Assembly: GCF_019972315.1 (NCBI RefSeq)
Contig: NZ_BLIZ01000001.1
Span: 2,179,487 to 2,243,486, forward strand
Direction: 5' to 3'
DNA from: Geobacter sp. AOG1
Lineage (GTDB): Bacteria > Desulfobacterota > Desulfuromonadia > Geobacterales > Geobacteraceae
DNA: 64,000 nucleotides
Below, one piece after another: positions 28,193 through 37,618 of the stretch. The notes below the pieces were generated by a model. It did not search any database. It was not told the DNA's origin and was given only the letters and a program-made list of their open reading frames with translations. The translations under genes and the position numbers were made by a program. The first letter of the stretch is position 1; each line of letters begins with the position of its first letter.

Positions 28193-29907
28193 ACACATAC
28201 AAGCGCCTTTTGCAGTTCAGTCGGCCCTATTGGTTGCGCATTGTCATCGCTGCAGTCGGTTCCTCCGTCGTCGGAGGGATGGATGCCCTTTTTGCGTATC
28301 TGTCGGGACCTATCGTCAAGAAGCTCTTTGCCACAAAGGACTGGTCGCTCCTCCAGCTTCTTCCCGTGGCCATTATCGCCATTTTTCTGGTGCGCGGGCT
28401 TGCGCGTTATGTAAACGACTATTTCATTCGCACTTCCGGCCAGCTGGCCATTCAGGACATCCGCAACGAGCTCTATCGGAAAAACATGGGGCTTGGTCTC
28501 GGCTACTTCAGCCGCAACCAGACCGGCGCACTCATGTCACGCGTGCTTAATGACGTCAGCCTGATGCAGGAAGGGGTAGCGAATGTCATCACCGGCCTCT
28601 TCCGGGACGGTCTCGGGGCCGTGTTCCTCCTCGGCACCATTTTTTATCTCAACTGGAAACTTGCCCTCATCGCCTTTCTTGTCCTCCCTGCCACGGTCTA
28701 TCCCGCCCAGAAGATCGGGCGGCGCATCAAGAATGCCGTACGGCAAAGCCAGGAGAAGGTGGGTGACCTGGCGAGCATACTTCAGGAGAGTTACGCCGGC
28801 ATCAAGGTCGTCAAGGCCTTCAGCATGGAAGAACGCGAAATCGACAAGTTTAGCGAGGCCAACAGGGGATTCTACCATTTTTTGCGCAAATCCATAAAAT
28901 ACGAAGGGATGGCAGTTCCTATCATGGAGCTTCTCACCTCCCTGGGGATTGCCGCCGTGGTCTGGGCCAGCATCGCCATGATCCGCAACGGGACATTGAC
29001 TCCCGAGGCGTTCCTCTCCTTTATCGCGGCCATGATCTTCCTCTACAATCCCATAAAAAAATTAAACTCAACCTACAACACCCTCCAGCGCGCTCTTGCC
29101 GCTGCCGGCCGGGTTTTCGAGTCAATGGACCTGGAGCCGGATATCATAGATCCACCCTCGCCACTCCCCCTGACCCGGGCCGAGGGGAGGGTGGAGCTGG
29201 TTAACGTATCGTTCCGCTATGAAGACGAGAATGTCCTGACCGACGTTTCCCTCCGGGCCGACCGGGGAGAGGTCGTGGCACTGGTGGGGCCTTCGGGAGG
29301 GGGAAAAAGCACACTTGTCTCCCTCATTACCAGGTTTTACGACGTCAGTCAGGGTGCGGTGCTGATCGACGGCATCGATATCCGTTCTCTGCGGTTGGGG
29401 GATCTGCTCAACCAGGTTGCCCTCGTCGACCAGGAAACCATCCTGTTCAACGACACCATTGCCAACAATATCCGCTACGGCAGGCAGGATGCCACCGATA
29501 CCGATGTTGAGGCTGCTGCCCGAGCCGCCTTTGCCCATGACTTCATTATGGAGATGCCCGAAGGGTACCGGACAAGTATCGGCGACCGCGGCGTGCGCCT
29601 GTCGGGCGGCCAGCGGCAGCGTATCTGCATTGCCCGCGCACTGCTGAAGAATGCGCCGATTCTTATCCTGGACGAGGCGACGAGTGCCCTGGACACGGAA
29701 AGCGAGCAGATGGTGCAAAAGGCCCTCAATAACCTGATGAAGAACCGCACAACCTTTGTCATTGCCCACCGGCTGTCGACCATCGTCAATGCCGACAAGA
29801 TCGTGGTGCTAGAAAAGGGGAGAATCGCCGAATCGGGTTCTCACCGTGAACTGCTGGCCCATGACGGAGTCTACAATAAGCTGTACCAGATGCAGTTCAA
29901 GGACTGA
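28189..29907 (+). CDS. msbA: Lipid A export ABC transporter MsbA
   Basis: 572 residues, the size of MsbA-type half transporters. Six membrane helices (about 15-310) precede an ATPase domain with Walker A GPSGGGKST (367-375), signature LSGGQRQRICIARAL and Walker B ILILDEATSALD. It flips core-lipid A across the inner membrane, working as a homodimer. The place between lpxB and waaA makes lipid A the likely cargo among the many similar exporters. It overlaps lpxB (ATGA) and the next gene (TGATG), so translation is coupled through this stretch. Confidence 0.93.
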   Translation: MNTYKRLLQFSRPYWLRIVIAAVGSSVVGGMDALFAYLSGPIVKKLFATKDWSLLQLLPVAIIAIFLVRGLARYVNDYFIRTSGQLAIQDIRNELYRKNMGLGLGYFSRNQTGALMSRVLNDVSLMQEGVANVITGLFRDGLGAVFLLGTIFYLNWKLALIAFLVLPATVYPAQKIGRRIKNAVRQSQEKVGDLASILQESYAGIKVVKAFSMEEREIDKFSEANRGFYHFLRKSIKYEGMAVPIMELLTSLGIAAVVWASIAMIRNGTLTPEAFLSFIAAMIFLYNPIKKLNSTYNTLQRALAAAGRVFESMDLEPDIIDPPSPLPLTRAEGRVELVNVSFRYEDENVLTDVSLRADRGEVVALVGPSGGGKSTLVSLITRFYDVSQGAVLIDGIDIRSLRLGDLLNQVALVDQETILFNDTIANNIRYGRQDATDTDVEAAARAAFAHDFIMEMPEGYRTSIGDRGVRLSGGQRQRICIARALLKNAPILILDEATSALDTESEQMVQKALNNLMKNRTTFVIAHRLSTIVNADKIVVLEKGRIAESGSHRELLAHDGVYNKLYQMQFKD

Positions 29908-30566
29908 TGAGAGAACTTCGCCGCAAAATAGCACGTTCACTTTCCGGTAGACCGTTGACGCTCCTCATGTATGGCATCATCCGGTTGCTCCGTGCCACCA
30001 TGCGGATTTGCATCGTAGGAGATGCCATTGACAACGCTGTCCGTACCAGGGAAGGTTTTGTCGGTGTTTTCTGGCATGGCCGGATGCTCATGCTTCCCTT
30101 CCTCTATCCCGGGAATACCTTGTATGTGCTGATAAGCGTTCACCGGGACGGTGAGATCATTGCCAACATCATGAAGTGCTTCGGCTTCAGGCTGGTGCGG
30201 GGATCGTCGTCTAAGGGGGGGAAGGCCGCCTTGCAGGAAATGGTCCGGCTTCTGCGAGCGGGCAATGACGTGGCTGTCACTCCCGATGGCCCACGCGGAC
30301 CATCGGAAGAACTCAAGCCTGGCGTGGCGCAGGTTGCCCGGTTGAGCGGCCGGCCAGTGATACCCATTGCCTTCTCAGCCTCGTCCGTCTGGCGGATGAA
30401 GAGCTGGGACCGCTTTCTCATCCCCCGCCCTTTTTCCCGGGGGGTATTCGTGGTGGGGGAACCGCTCCATTACCGGGAGGGGGAGGATATGGAGGTGTTT
30501 CGTCTCCGTATCGAGCATGCCCTCAAGGAGGCAACCGGGCGGGCGGACGGTTATTTCCGGACATGA
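29907..30566 (+). CDS. DUF374 lysophospholipid-acyltransferase-family protein, LpxJ-like lipid A acyltransferase candidate
   Basis: 219 residues. The DUF374 motifs are present: FWHGRMLMLPFL near residue 55, SVHRDGEIIA near 77 and TPDGPRGP near 130. DUF374 includes LpxJ of epsilonproteobacteria, a secondary lipid A acyltransferase unrelated to LpxL/LpxM. The neighbours msbA and waaA, with stop-start overlaps on both sides, strongly suggest a role in lipid A acylation at the inner membrane. No lpxL-like gene is visible in the window. The precise acyl position is unknown. Confidence 0.75.
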   Translation: MRELRRKIARSLSGRPLTLLMYGIIRLLRATMRICIVGDAIDNAVRTREGFVGVFWHGRMLMLPFLYPGNTLYVLISVHRDGEIIANIMKCFGFRLVRGSSSKGGKAALQEMVRLLRAGNDVAVTPDGPRGPSEELKPGVAQVARLSGRPVIPIAFSASSVWRMKSWDRFLIPRPFSRGVFVVGEPLHYREGEDMEVFRLRIEHALKEATGRADGYFRT

Positions 30567-31852
30567 TCTACTTCTTCTATGACATCCTGCTCTGGGTGGC
30601 CCTCATCGGCATCATCCCTTACCACCTCTATCGCTCCGCGAGCCGCGGGAGGCGTGCTGCATTTGCCGAACGGTTCGGTTCCATCCCGCCGGAGCGTGTT
30701 GCCACTCTCGGTGGTAAGGAAATAATCTGGGTTCATGCGGTTTCCGTCGGCGAAACCATGGCTGCAAAGCCGCTTCTGACAGCCCTCCGTCAGCGTTTCC
30801 CTGACAAAAGGATCGTTCTGTCCAATGTGACCGAAACCGGTCGGAGCATCGGGGAAAAGCTGCCGGAAGTTGATCTCTGCATCTACCTTCCCTTTGACTA
30901 CCGGTTTGCCGTTCGGCGGGTGCTGCAATCACTCAGGCCGTCTCTCGTCGTCATCGTGGAAACCGAAATCTGGCCGAATTTTCTCCGCACGGCAGCAGGG
31001 CTGGGTATTCCCACCGTCATGGTTAACGGCCGCATCTCCGACCGCTCCTTTGGCCGCTACCTCAAGCTTGACTGGTTTTTCCGCCCCGTTCTCGCCCATT
31101 TCACGGCGCTCTGCATGCAGACCGACGAGGATGCCCGAAGGATTATCGCCATCGGCGCCGATTCGGGCCGCGTCCATGTGACGAAAAATCTCAAGTATGA
31201 TATCCCTTCAGTCGTCCTTTCACCGGAGCGGAAATCCCTGCTTAAGAAGGAATACCGTGTTCCTGCGTCCCTGATTGTTCTGACTGCGGGGAGCACCCAT
31301 GCCGGAGAAGATGAGCTGGTGCTCGCTGCTTACCGGACAATCCTGGCCGCCGGGCATGCCTGCCTGCTTGTCCTTGTCCCTCGTCACCCCGAACGGGCCG
31401 GCCAGGTTGGGGAATTGCTGAAAAAGGAAAGCATCCCCTTCTCCCTCCGCTCGGAACTTAAGGACAAAACATCTGATTTCCGAACAGGGGAAGCCCTGCT
31501 GGTCGATACGGTCGGTGAACTGATGACGATTTATTCCCTCTCGGACCTGGTTTTTGTCGGAGGGAGCCTTGTGCCGACCGGCGGACATAACGTGCTGGAG
31601 CCCGCCTCCCTCGGCGTGCCGGTGGTGTTCGGGCCGCACATGAGCAATTTCCGCGAGATTGCCGCCATGGTCCTGGCAGCGGGCGGGGGGGTACAGGTGC
31701 ATGACGGTGCGGAGCTGGCTTCTGTACTGAAAGAGCTCCTGGCGGACGACGAGCGTCGTACCTCCATGGGGCGCCACGGGGTTGCTCTTCTGGATGAAAA
31801 CAGGGGGGCGACGGACCGGCACATGGAGATTATCGCTTCACTGTTGAAATGA
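30563..31852 (+). CDS. waaA: 3-deoxy-D-manno-octulosonic acid (Kdo) transferase
   Basis: 429 residues. One N-terminal membrane anchor (about 1-22) is followed by a GT30 domain with the hallmarks WVHAVSVGE, SNVTETG and ETEIWPN, then the nucleotide-binding C-terminal part with GGSLVPTGGHNVLEP. It moves Kdo from CMP-Kdo to the lipid A precursor. The ATG overlaps the preceding stop (ATGA). Whether it adds one or two Kdo units cannot be read from the sequence. Confidence 0.95.
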   Translation: MIYFFYDILLWVALIGIIPYHLYRSASRGRRAAFAERFGSIPPERVATLGGKEIIWVHAVSVGETMAAKPLLTALRQRFPDKRIVLSNVTETGRSIGEKLPEVDLCIYLPFDYRFAVRRVLQSLRPSLVVIVETEIWPNFLRTAAGLGIPTVMVNGRISDRSFGRYLKLDWFFRPVLAHFTALCMQTDEDARRIIAIGADSGRVHVTKNLKYDIPSVVLSPERKSLLKKEYRVPASLIVLTAGSTHAGEDELVLAAYRTILAAGHACLLVLVPRHPERAGQVGELLKKESIPFSLRSELKDKTSDFRTGEALLVDTVGELMTIYSLSDLVFVGGSLVPTGGHNVLEPASLGVPVVFGPHMSNFREIAAMVLAAGGGVQVHDGAELASVLKELLADDERRTSMGRHGVALLDENRGATDRHMEIIASLLK

Positions 31853-31987
31853 ACGTGCGAGGGGTAAAGATTCTGATCTGCCCAGAGTCCCCTCGGTTCG
31901 TTGCTATACGGCTCATATCGCCTCTACCTGGAACTCGGGCATATTTCCACAGAACACTTACCCCTCACGAATTCAGGGGAAAAATGC

Positions 31988-33061
31988 ATGGCCGGATATG
32001 AACAGTATTTTCGCGAGTTGGTGGACGGAAAACGGGAAAATCCCCAGGACCGGCTGTTGCTTGGGTGCCTGAAGTTTCTCTCCCTGTTCTACTCCCTTGC
32101 GCTCCGATTGCGGGCCTTTGCCTATGGGGCGGGGCTGCTGCGCACTCGCAGGCTACCCCGGCCGGTCATCTCCGTCGGCAACCTGACGGTGGGGGGGACG
32201 GGGAAGACCCCCATGGTCGGCTGGCTCGCCCGATATCTCATGGGGAAGGGGAAGCGGGTCGTCGTCCTTTCCCGCGGCTACGGGGGGAGCGCCCACGGTG
32301 AAATACGGATGGTCTCCGACGGGGAACGCATCCTCCTTCCCCCCGAAGACGCGGGGGACGAACCGGTCCTGCTGGCGAAAACCGTTCCCGGCCTTGCGGT
32401 CGTCATCGGAGCCGACCGTTACCGGGCGGGGGTGTATGCCCTCGAAACGCTCAAGCCGGATATCTTCATCCTCGACGACGGCTTTCAGCATATCCGGCTG
32501 CAGAGAGATCTGAACGTCCTGCTCGTTGACAGTCGGCGCCCCTTCGGCAACGGGTTTACCCTCCCGGCCGGCCTGTTGCGGGAACCGGTGGCCGCGGCCG
32601 GCCGGGCTGATATTGTCGTTGCCACCCGCTCTAAAGACGGCGTTGGGCTGGTAAATCCGGTCCCTGGCAAACCATTTCTCATGGCTGCCCACACCCTCGA
32701 AGGGATGATTCCCCTTGAGGGGGGGGCGCTGGCTCCCTTTTCCCGACTGAAGGGGGTGCGGATCATGGCCTTTTCGGGAATTGCCGATCCGGGTTGCTTT
32801 TTCGATGAACTTGAGCGGGCGGGTGTTCCACTCGTGGCCACGCTTGCCTTTCCCGACCATTCGGTGTACGGAGATGAGGAACTGGCAGCAATTTGCAAAC
32901 TCCGTGATACGTCTCAGAGTGCCATACTCATCACCACAGGGAAAGATGCCGTCAAGCTCACTCAATTCAAAGACCGGCTCGGCCCCTGTGTCGTCGCGTC
33001 GCTCCAGATAACCTTTGCCGATGCACTGCCGCTGGAACGAGAGATCGAGAAATTGCTTTAA
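31988..33061 (+). CDS. lpxK: Tetraacyldisaccharide 4'-kinase LpxK
   Basis: 357 residues. The P-loop region VGNLTVGGTGKTP (about residue 60-72) and LDDGFQHIRLQRDLN are characteristic of LpxK, a membrane-bound kinase that phosphorylates the 4' position of the lipid A disaccharide. The start at 31988 is chosen because AGGGGA lies just upstream and family members begin near here; an upstream in-frame ATG at 31901 would add 29 residues without family support. A 135-bp spacer separates it from waaA. Confidence 0.94.
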   Translation: MAGYEQYFRELVDGKRENPQDRLLLGCLKFLSLFYSLALRLRAFAYGAGLLRTRRLPRPVISVGNLTVGGTGKTPMVGWLARYLMGKGKRVVVLSRGYGGSAHGEIRMVSDGERILLPPEDAGDEPVLLAKTVPGLAVVIGADRYRAGVYALETLKPDIFILDDGFQHIRLQRDLNVLLVDSRRPFGNGFTLPAGLLREPVAAAGRADIVVATRSKDGVGLVNPVPGKPFLMAAHTLEGMIPLEGGALAPFSRLKGVRIMAFSGIADPGCFFDELERAGVPLVATLAFPDHSVYGDEELAAICKLRDTSQSAILITTGKDAVKLTQFKDRLGPCVVASLQITFADALPLEREIEKLL

Positions 33062-33124
33062 GTTGCCTGCGTTGTTGTGGCATCATAAAAATCCAATCAC
33101 ACGACGAGTCGGGAGAAATAGATC

Positions 33125-33298
33125 ATGGTATTATCCCAGGAACTTCTCGCTATTCTCGCCTGTCCCGCCTGCAGGGGAGAGGTCCGGTTGCTTGAGGACG
33201 GCTCGGGGCTGGTCTGTCCGGTCTGCCGGTTGAAATATCCGGTGCGTGACGATATTCCGGTGATGCTGGCGGATGAGGCGGAGGAAATCAGTGAATAG
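33125..33298 (+). CDS. Trm112-like small zinc-ribbon protein (YcaR family)
   Basis: 57 residues: MVLSQELLAILACPACRGEV at the N-terminus and LVCPVCRLKYPVRDDIPVML later. Two CPXC pairs form the expected zinc ribbon, and the DDIPVML ending is typical of the YcaR/UPF0434 group. In many Gram-negatives this gene also follows lpxK. Eukaryotic and archaeal Trm112 activates methyltransferases; the bacterial role is not settled. It is followed 6 bp later by a GT9 gene. Confidence 0.88.
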   Translation: MVLSQELLAILACPACRGEVRLLEDGSGLVCPVCRLKYPVRDDIPVMLADEAEEISE

Positions 33299-33304
33299 TA
33301 AAAA

Positions 33305-34366
33305 ATGAAAAGTGAAAAGCAGAAAAAAATACTGGTGTTGCGGTACCGCTTTATCGGCGACACGATTCTGACGGTCCCCTTTCTGCGCAACCTGCGCAGA
33401 GCGGAGCCGGACGCGTATATCGCCTGGGTGGTGGCGCCCGGTTCCGCCGAGGTCATTACAGGCATCCCCTATGTGGATGAGCTGATCTACTGGGATCCGG
33501 TTACCATCCATGCCGACAGCCGGGGGGCGCACCGGACCTTGGCCGCCAAGATAGCCTTTATCCGGGAACTGCGGGAGAAGAGGTTCGACAAGGTATACGT
33601 ACTCAAACGCTCCCTCTCCAGTGCCGTCATCTCCTGGCTGACCGGTGCGCCGGAACGGGTCGGTTTCGATACGGAGGGGCGCGGGGTTCTCCTCACCAAG
33701 CAGGTTCCCTACCGCCACGACAGGCATGAAGTGCAGAACTTTCTCGATGTCCTGCGGGCGGATGGGGTGAAAGTAGAGGACGACCAACTGGATGCGTGGC
33801 TTTCCCCGGAAGAGGAGCGGTTTGCGGAGGAGTACCTGGCTGCTCGGGGTGTTTCCCCCGACGTGCCCCTCATGGCGATCCATCCCTTTGCCGCCAATCA
33901 GACCCGGGCGTGGCACGAGGACAACTTCATTGAGGTTGCCAATCGGCTCCAGGGCATCCACGGTGGGCGGATCGTCCTCTTCGGCGGGGGAAGGGACGGG
34001 GAACTCGCCGACTACATGCGGGAGAGGATATCCCCCGAACCGGTTATGGCGGTGGGAAGCACCACGCTCCGCCAGACCATGGCACTCCTTGCCCGTTGTC
34101 GGCTTCTCGTCTGCAACGACAGCGGGATCATGCATCTGGGGGCGGCCCTCGGGGTACCGCTCGTGGCGGTTTTCGGGCCCCAGTCACCGGTAAAGTTCGG
34201 TCCGTGGGGCAAGAGCTGCCGCGTTGTCTACAGCGAGTTCTCCTGTTCCCCCTGTCGGCAGAAATTTTTTACCGAATGCAAGCCGTCACTCCGGGGAAAG
34301 CCGGAATGCGTCGAGAGTATCACCGTTCAGCGGGTGCTGGATGAGATCGAGACTTTTTTCACGTGA
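33305..34366 (+). CDS. Glycosyltransferase family 9, heptosyltransferase-like
   Basis: 353 residues. The N-terminal KKILVLRYRFIGDTILTVPFLRNL and C-terminal CNDSGIMHLGAALGVPLVAVFGP segments are the two GT9 signatures. GT9 enzymes add heptose from ADP-heptose to the LPS inner core in the cytoplasm. A Cys-rich stretch (CSPCRQKFFTEC) near residue 315 is common in this group. Placement just after Kdo and lipid A genes fits an inner-core role, possibly like WaaF. Which sugar and linkage cannot be told. Confidence 0.85.
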   Translation: MKSEKQKKILVLRYRFIGDTILTVPFLRNLRRAEPDAYIAWVVAPGSAEVITGIPYVDELIYWDPVTIHADSRGAHRTLAAKIAFIRELREKRFDKVYVLKRSLSSAVISWLTGAPERVGFDTEGRGVLLTKQVPYRHDRHEVQNFLDVLRADGVKVEDDQLDAWLSPEEERFAEEYLAARGVSPDVPLMAIHPFAANQTRAWHEDNFIEVANRLQGIHGGRIVLFGGGRDGELADYMRERISPEPVMAVGSTTLRQTMALLARCRLLVCNDSGIMHLGAALGVPLVAVFGPQSPVKFGPWGKSCRVVYSEFSCSPCRQKFFTECKPSLRGKPECVESITVQRVLDEIETFFT

Positions 34367-34383
34367 ACAGACAGGATAACCAC

Positions 34384-35457
34384 ATGCGACGGCTCCTGGT
34401 CATCGAACCGAACTTGAGAAACCCGAGCGGTCATTATGCCGAGTTCGTCCGCGCCCTGGGGATGCGTGCCGACGGGATGACGATCGACGTATTTGCCCAT
34501 CCCGATGCGGACGAGCTGCTGGCGTCCATGCCGGCTGTCAGTCCCTGCATGGACGAGCCGAGAGTCGGGCGAGCGTGTGCGGAGTGGCGGACTATCATGC
34601 GCGCCACGCGCGAAGGGATACCTTTTCTCGTGCTGACTTCCGACGGAAGGCATGGGGCCGTGGTTTCTCTGGCGGCCGCCCTGTCGGGGAGAACGCCTGA
34701 CCACGCGTGCCTCTATTTCCACTGGATACCGACGGGGCTCCAGGACGCGGTCTTCCACCGGCTCTCAGCGCCGGCGAGACTGCACGCCCTTGCCATTGTC
34801 CCGACCGAAGCCATCGCCCGAGCCCTCCGCGAGGGGGGATGGCGGCGGGTGGCGTGCATGCCCTATCCGGCCATTGGCCCCGAAAAACTCCCGGAGCCCG
34901 CACCGTTTTCCCGCCTGCTCATGGCGGGGGCCGCCCGCATGAACAAGGGGCTCGATCTCATCGCCAGGCTTGCCAACCAGTGGGCGCGGGAAGGGAGGTC
35001 GATCCCCCTGTTTGTCCAGGTGTCGACCAAGCATGCCTTACGGCATGGACGGCGCGAGGTAGAGCTCGTCGAATCCCTGCTTGCTTCGGGGTATGAGGGA
35101 CTCGTGACTGACGACCATGCGCCTGACCGGGATGGCTATACAGCGCGCTTCCGTGGCGCTCTCGTGCTCGCACCGTACGAACGGGAGCGTTTTGCCGACG
35201 CGGTGAGCGGAGTTGTCCTCGATGCGCTGCTGCACGGCGCCCCCGTCATCGCCACTCGCGGTACCTGGCCCGGCGTGCAGGTGGAGCGGTTCGGAGCTGG
35301 AGTCACCATAGAGGAGCGCACCCCTGAAGCACTCTCTGACGCCATCGACAAGGTGCTAGGGGATTGGGAAACCTACGCTGCGCGGGCCTGTGACGCTGCA
35401 CGGGTGCTTGCCGAGGAGCATGATCCGCGGCGGATCCTCGAACTTGTATCTGCTTGA
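34384..35457 (+). CDS. Glycosyltransferase, GT4-like
   Basis: 357 residues from ATG 34384; a GTG at 34363 would overlap the previous stop. The N-terminal half reads as a Rossmann fold (RRLLVIEPNLRNPSGHYAEF), and the C-terminal half has AGAARMNKGLDLIARLANQW and a donor-binding stretch with GVVLDALLHGAPVIATRGTW. This is the GT-B, GT4-type architecture but strongly diverged. It is presumably an LPS core transferase from its neighbours. Local GC is high. Substrate unknown. Confidence 0.7.
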   Translation: MRRLLVIEPNLRNPSGHYAEFVRALGMRADGMTIDVFAHPDADELLASMPAVSPCMDEPRVGRACAEWRTIMRATREGIPFLVLTSDGRHGAVVSLAAALSGRTPDHACLYFHWIPTGLQDAVFHRLSAPARLHALAIVPTEAIARALREGGWRRVACMPYPAIGPEKLPEPAPFSRLLMAGAARMNKGLDLIARLANQWAREGRSIPLFVQVSTKHALRHGRREVELVESLLASGYEGLVTDDHAPDRDGYTARFRGALVLAPYERERFADAVSGVVLDALLHGAPVIATRGTWPGVQVERFGAGVTIEERTPEALSDAIDKVLGDWETYAARACDAARVLAEEHDPRRILELVSA

Positions 35458-35492
35458 ATTCGGCAGGTGGAGACAGACTCCAACTGCCGAAT
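35458..35492 (+). terminator. Hairpin after a core glycosyltransferase gene
   Basis: ATTCGGCAGGTGGA and TCCAACTGCCGAAT form a 14-bp stem with one mismatch and a 7-nt loop, starting at the base after the stop codon. No T-run follows, so termination is uncertain. Confidence 0.45.
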
Positions 35493-35536
35493 GTATTCCA
35501 GGGCGACAAAAAACACCCTGAATGAGCGAAGGAATC

Positions 35537-36472
35537 ATGAAATCAGTTTCAGTTGTCATCCCTACCTATAACGGTCGTCACCTCCTGGAACGGAACCTGC
35601 CTCCCCTCTTGCGGGCAGCGGCCCGGCATGGCGCCCCGGTGGAAGTCATCGTGGTCGACGATGCCAGTAGCGACGATACGGTCAGTTTCCTTGCCGAGCG
35701 GTTTCCCGAGGTGAGGGTGCTCGTCAACGAGCGCAACGTGGGGTTCGGCGAGACCATGAACCGGGGGATAGATGCCGCTCGTCACGATGTGGTGCTCTCA
35801 CTCAACAACGACATCCTTGTGGAGGACGATCTATTTGACCGGCCGCTTCGCTGGTTCGACGACCCGACAGTGTTCAGCGCCACGCCAGACATCATCGATC
35901 CCCGCCGCCGGGAGAGCCAGGCCATCCCGCGCTTGCGCCCCGGTGTCTGCTGGTTCCAGACCCGTTACCTGCAGCGTGCCGATCTTCCCTCCCTGGAGGG
36001 GGAAGTCCCCATTTTCTACGGTTCCGGCGGGGCGAGCTTCTATGACCGGGGAAAGCTCCGTATTCTCGGCGGCTTCGATTCGATCTACCACCCGTTCTAT
36101 ATCGAGGATATCGATCTCTCTTACCGCGCCTGGAAAGCGGGATGGAAGAGCCTCCTGGAGCCGGGGACGACGGTCTACCACGAGACGAGCTCTACTATCC
36201 TCAGCCTGCACAAAAAGAGGAAAATCAAGTTCATCGGTGACCGTAACCGGACACTCTTCCTCTGGCTCAACATCACGGACCGGGCGCTCATCCTTCGATA
36301 TTTTATCTGTCTGCCGTTTTCCCTGCTTTACGATGTGGTGGCCTTTCGCAAATATAAATTCGTCGGCTTTTTCCGGGCGCTTCGCTACCTCCCCCGGGTG
36401 CCCGCCCTACGGCGGCAGCGGCAGAAGTATTTCCGGGTGACCGACCGTGAGGTGTTCCGGTGCATATGTTGA
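35537..36472 (+). CDS. Glycosyltransferase family 2
   Basis: 311 residues from ATG 35537, chosen for the GAAGGA just before it, although the spacing is short; ATG 35522 is the alternative. The GT-A domain shows VVIPTYNGRHLLERNLPPLL, VVDDASSDDT and the metal-binding LNNDILVEDD. The middle YIEDIDLSYRAWKAGW is a rhamnosyltransferase-like acceptor motif, and a hydrophobic patch near residue 255-275 may touch the membrane. It probably builds core or O-chain in the cytoplasm. The sugar is not known. Confidence 0.82.
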   Translation: MKSVSVVIPTYNGRHLLERNLPPLLRAAARHGAPVEVIVVDDASSDDTVSFLAERFPEVRVLVNERNVGFGETMNRGIDAARHDVVLSLNNDILVEDDLFDRPLRWFDDPTVFSATPDIIDPRRRESQAIPRLRPGVCWFQTRYLQRADLPSLEGEVPIFYGSGGASFYDRGKLRILGGFDSIYHPFYIEDIDLSYRAWKAGWKSLLEPGTTVYHETSSTILSLHKKRKIKFIGDRNRTLFLWLNITDRALILRYFICLPFSLLYDVVAFRKYKFVGFFRALRYLPRVPALRRQRQKYFRVTDREVFRCIC

Positions 36473-36485
36473 AGGGAGAGTGGCC

Positions 36486-37580
36486 ATGAAGGTCCTGCTG
36501 ATCAATAACGACAAGGGGTGGAGTGGCGGTCAGGAGCACCTCAAGGATCTGGCGAGCGAACTTGGACGGCTCGGAACGGAAGTGCAGTTCGTGGTACGGT
36601 CCGGCGCCCGGTCCGACGCCCGGTTTCGGGAGCTGGGGATGCCGGTGCACGCTCTTCCCGGCCATGGCCTCGGTGACGTCAAGGCACTCTTCCAACTGGT
36701 ACGGCTTCTTCGCCGGGAGCGTTTCGATATCGTTTCCGTGAATCGGGAGCACGATCTTTTCATGACCGCCCTGGCCTGGCATCTGGCCTTCCCGTTGCGC
36801 AAGCCGGGCAAGCTCATGATGAGCTACCATACCGCCACTGCCCGCCGTCAGCTCCTTCTTGGCAGCGCCGACGCCATTCTCTGCATCTCCGAGCATGTGC
36901 GGACCAAGCTTCTCCAGGGGAACCCGACAATGGCCGGCAAGGTGAGCGTGGTCTATTACGGTATCGCCCTCGGTGAGCCCCCCGCTGACGGGAAGTTTGA
37001 CCGCAGCCGTCCGCGCCGCTATTTTACGGGGGAAGGATTTCCCCTCATCGGCATGATCGGGGAGTTCTGGAAGAACCAGGGGGAACTGATCGAGATGATC
37101 CCCACCCTGCGGCAGGCCTTTCCGGGGATCAAGGTCGCCTTCGTCGGCGACAACACCGACGAATGGCTCATCACTCCCATCATGGCGCAGATCAGCAGCC
37201 TCGGGGTGGAGGACGCGGTGATCTTCACCGGTCGGGTGCCCCGGGAGCGGATTCCTGACATCTTTTACGACTTCGACCTGTCGGTGACCACCCACCGCAA
37301 CGAAGGATTCGGTATCGTCCACCTGGAAAGCCTGGCTGCCGGGACGCCGGTGGTGACCTACGACGAGGGGGGGATGGTCGATATCTTCCGCGGCGAGGAT
37401 GTAGGAAGGGTGGTGACGGGAGGGCCTGCCGAGTTCTCCGCCGCTGTGGTCGGCCTGTTACAGGATGACGAGCAACGCTTTTCCCTTGGCCGCAACGGCT
37501 ATGACCTGGTGAAACGGCAGTACTCCCTGGCAGCCATGGGCCGCCGGTACCTGGAATATTACCAGCATCTTCTGAAATGA
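36486..37580 (+). CDS. Glycosyltransferase family 4
   Basis: 364 residues. ATG 36486 follows GGGAGAG. The N-terminal part begins MKVLLINNDKGWSGGQEHLK, the GT4 acceptor domain, and the C-terminal part holds HRNEGFGIVHLESLAAGTPV, the EX7E donor-binding motif of retaining GT4 enzymes. It lies 13 bp after the GT2 gene in the same direction. It probably adds a hexose or similar sugar to the LPS core. The next gene is of quite different base composition, so this may mark the edge of the conserved part. Confidence 0.85.
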   Translation: MKVLLINNDKGWSGGQEHLKDLASELGRLGTEVQFVVRSGARSDARFRELGMPVHALPGHGLGDVKALFQLVRLLRRERFDIVSVNREHDLFMTALAWHLAFPLRKPGKLMMSYHTATARRQLLLGSADAILCISEHVRTKLLQGNPTMAGKVSVVYYGIALGEPPADGKFDRSRPRRYFTGEGFPLIGMIGEFWKNQGELIEMIPTLRQAFPGIKVAFVGDNTDEWLITPIMAQISSLGVEDAVIFTGRVPRERIPDIFYDFDLSVTTHRNEGFGIVHLESLAAGTPVVTYDEGGMVDIFRGEDVGRVVTGGPAEFSAAVVGLLQDDEQRFSLGRNGYDLVKRQYSLAAMGRRYLEYYQHLLK

Positions 37581-37618
37581 CCCGCCACAGGCAGGAATAG
37601 CAGTCTACTGGAGCTCAT

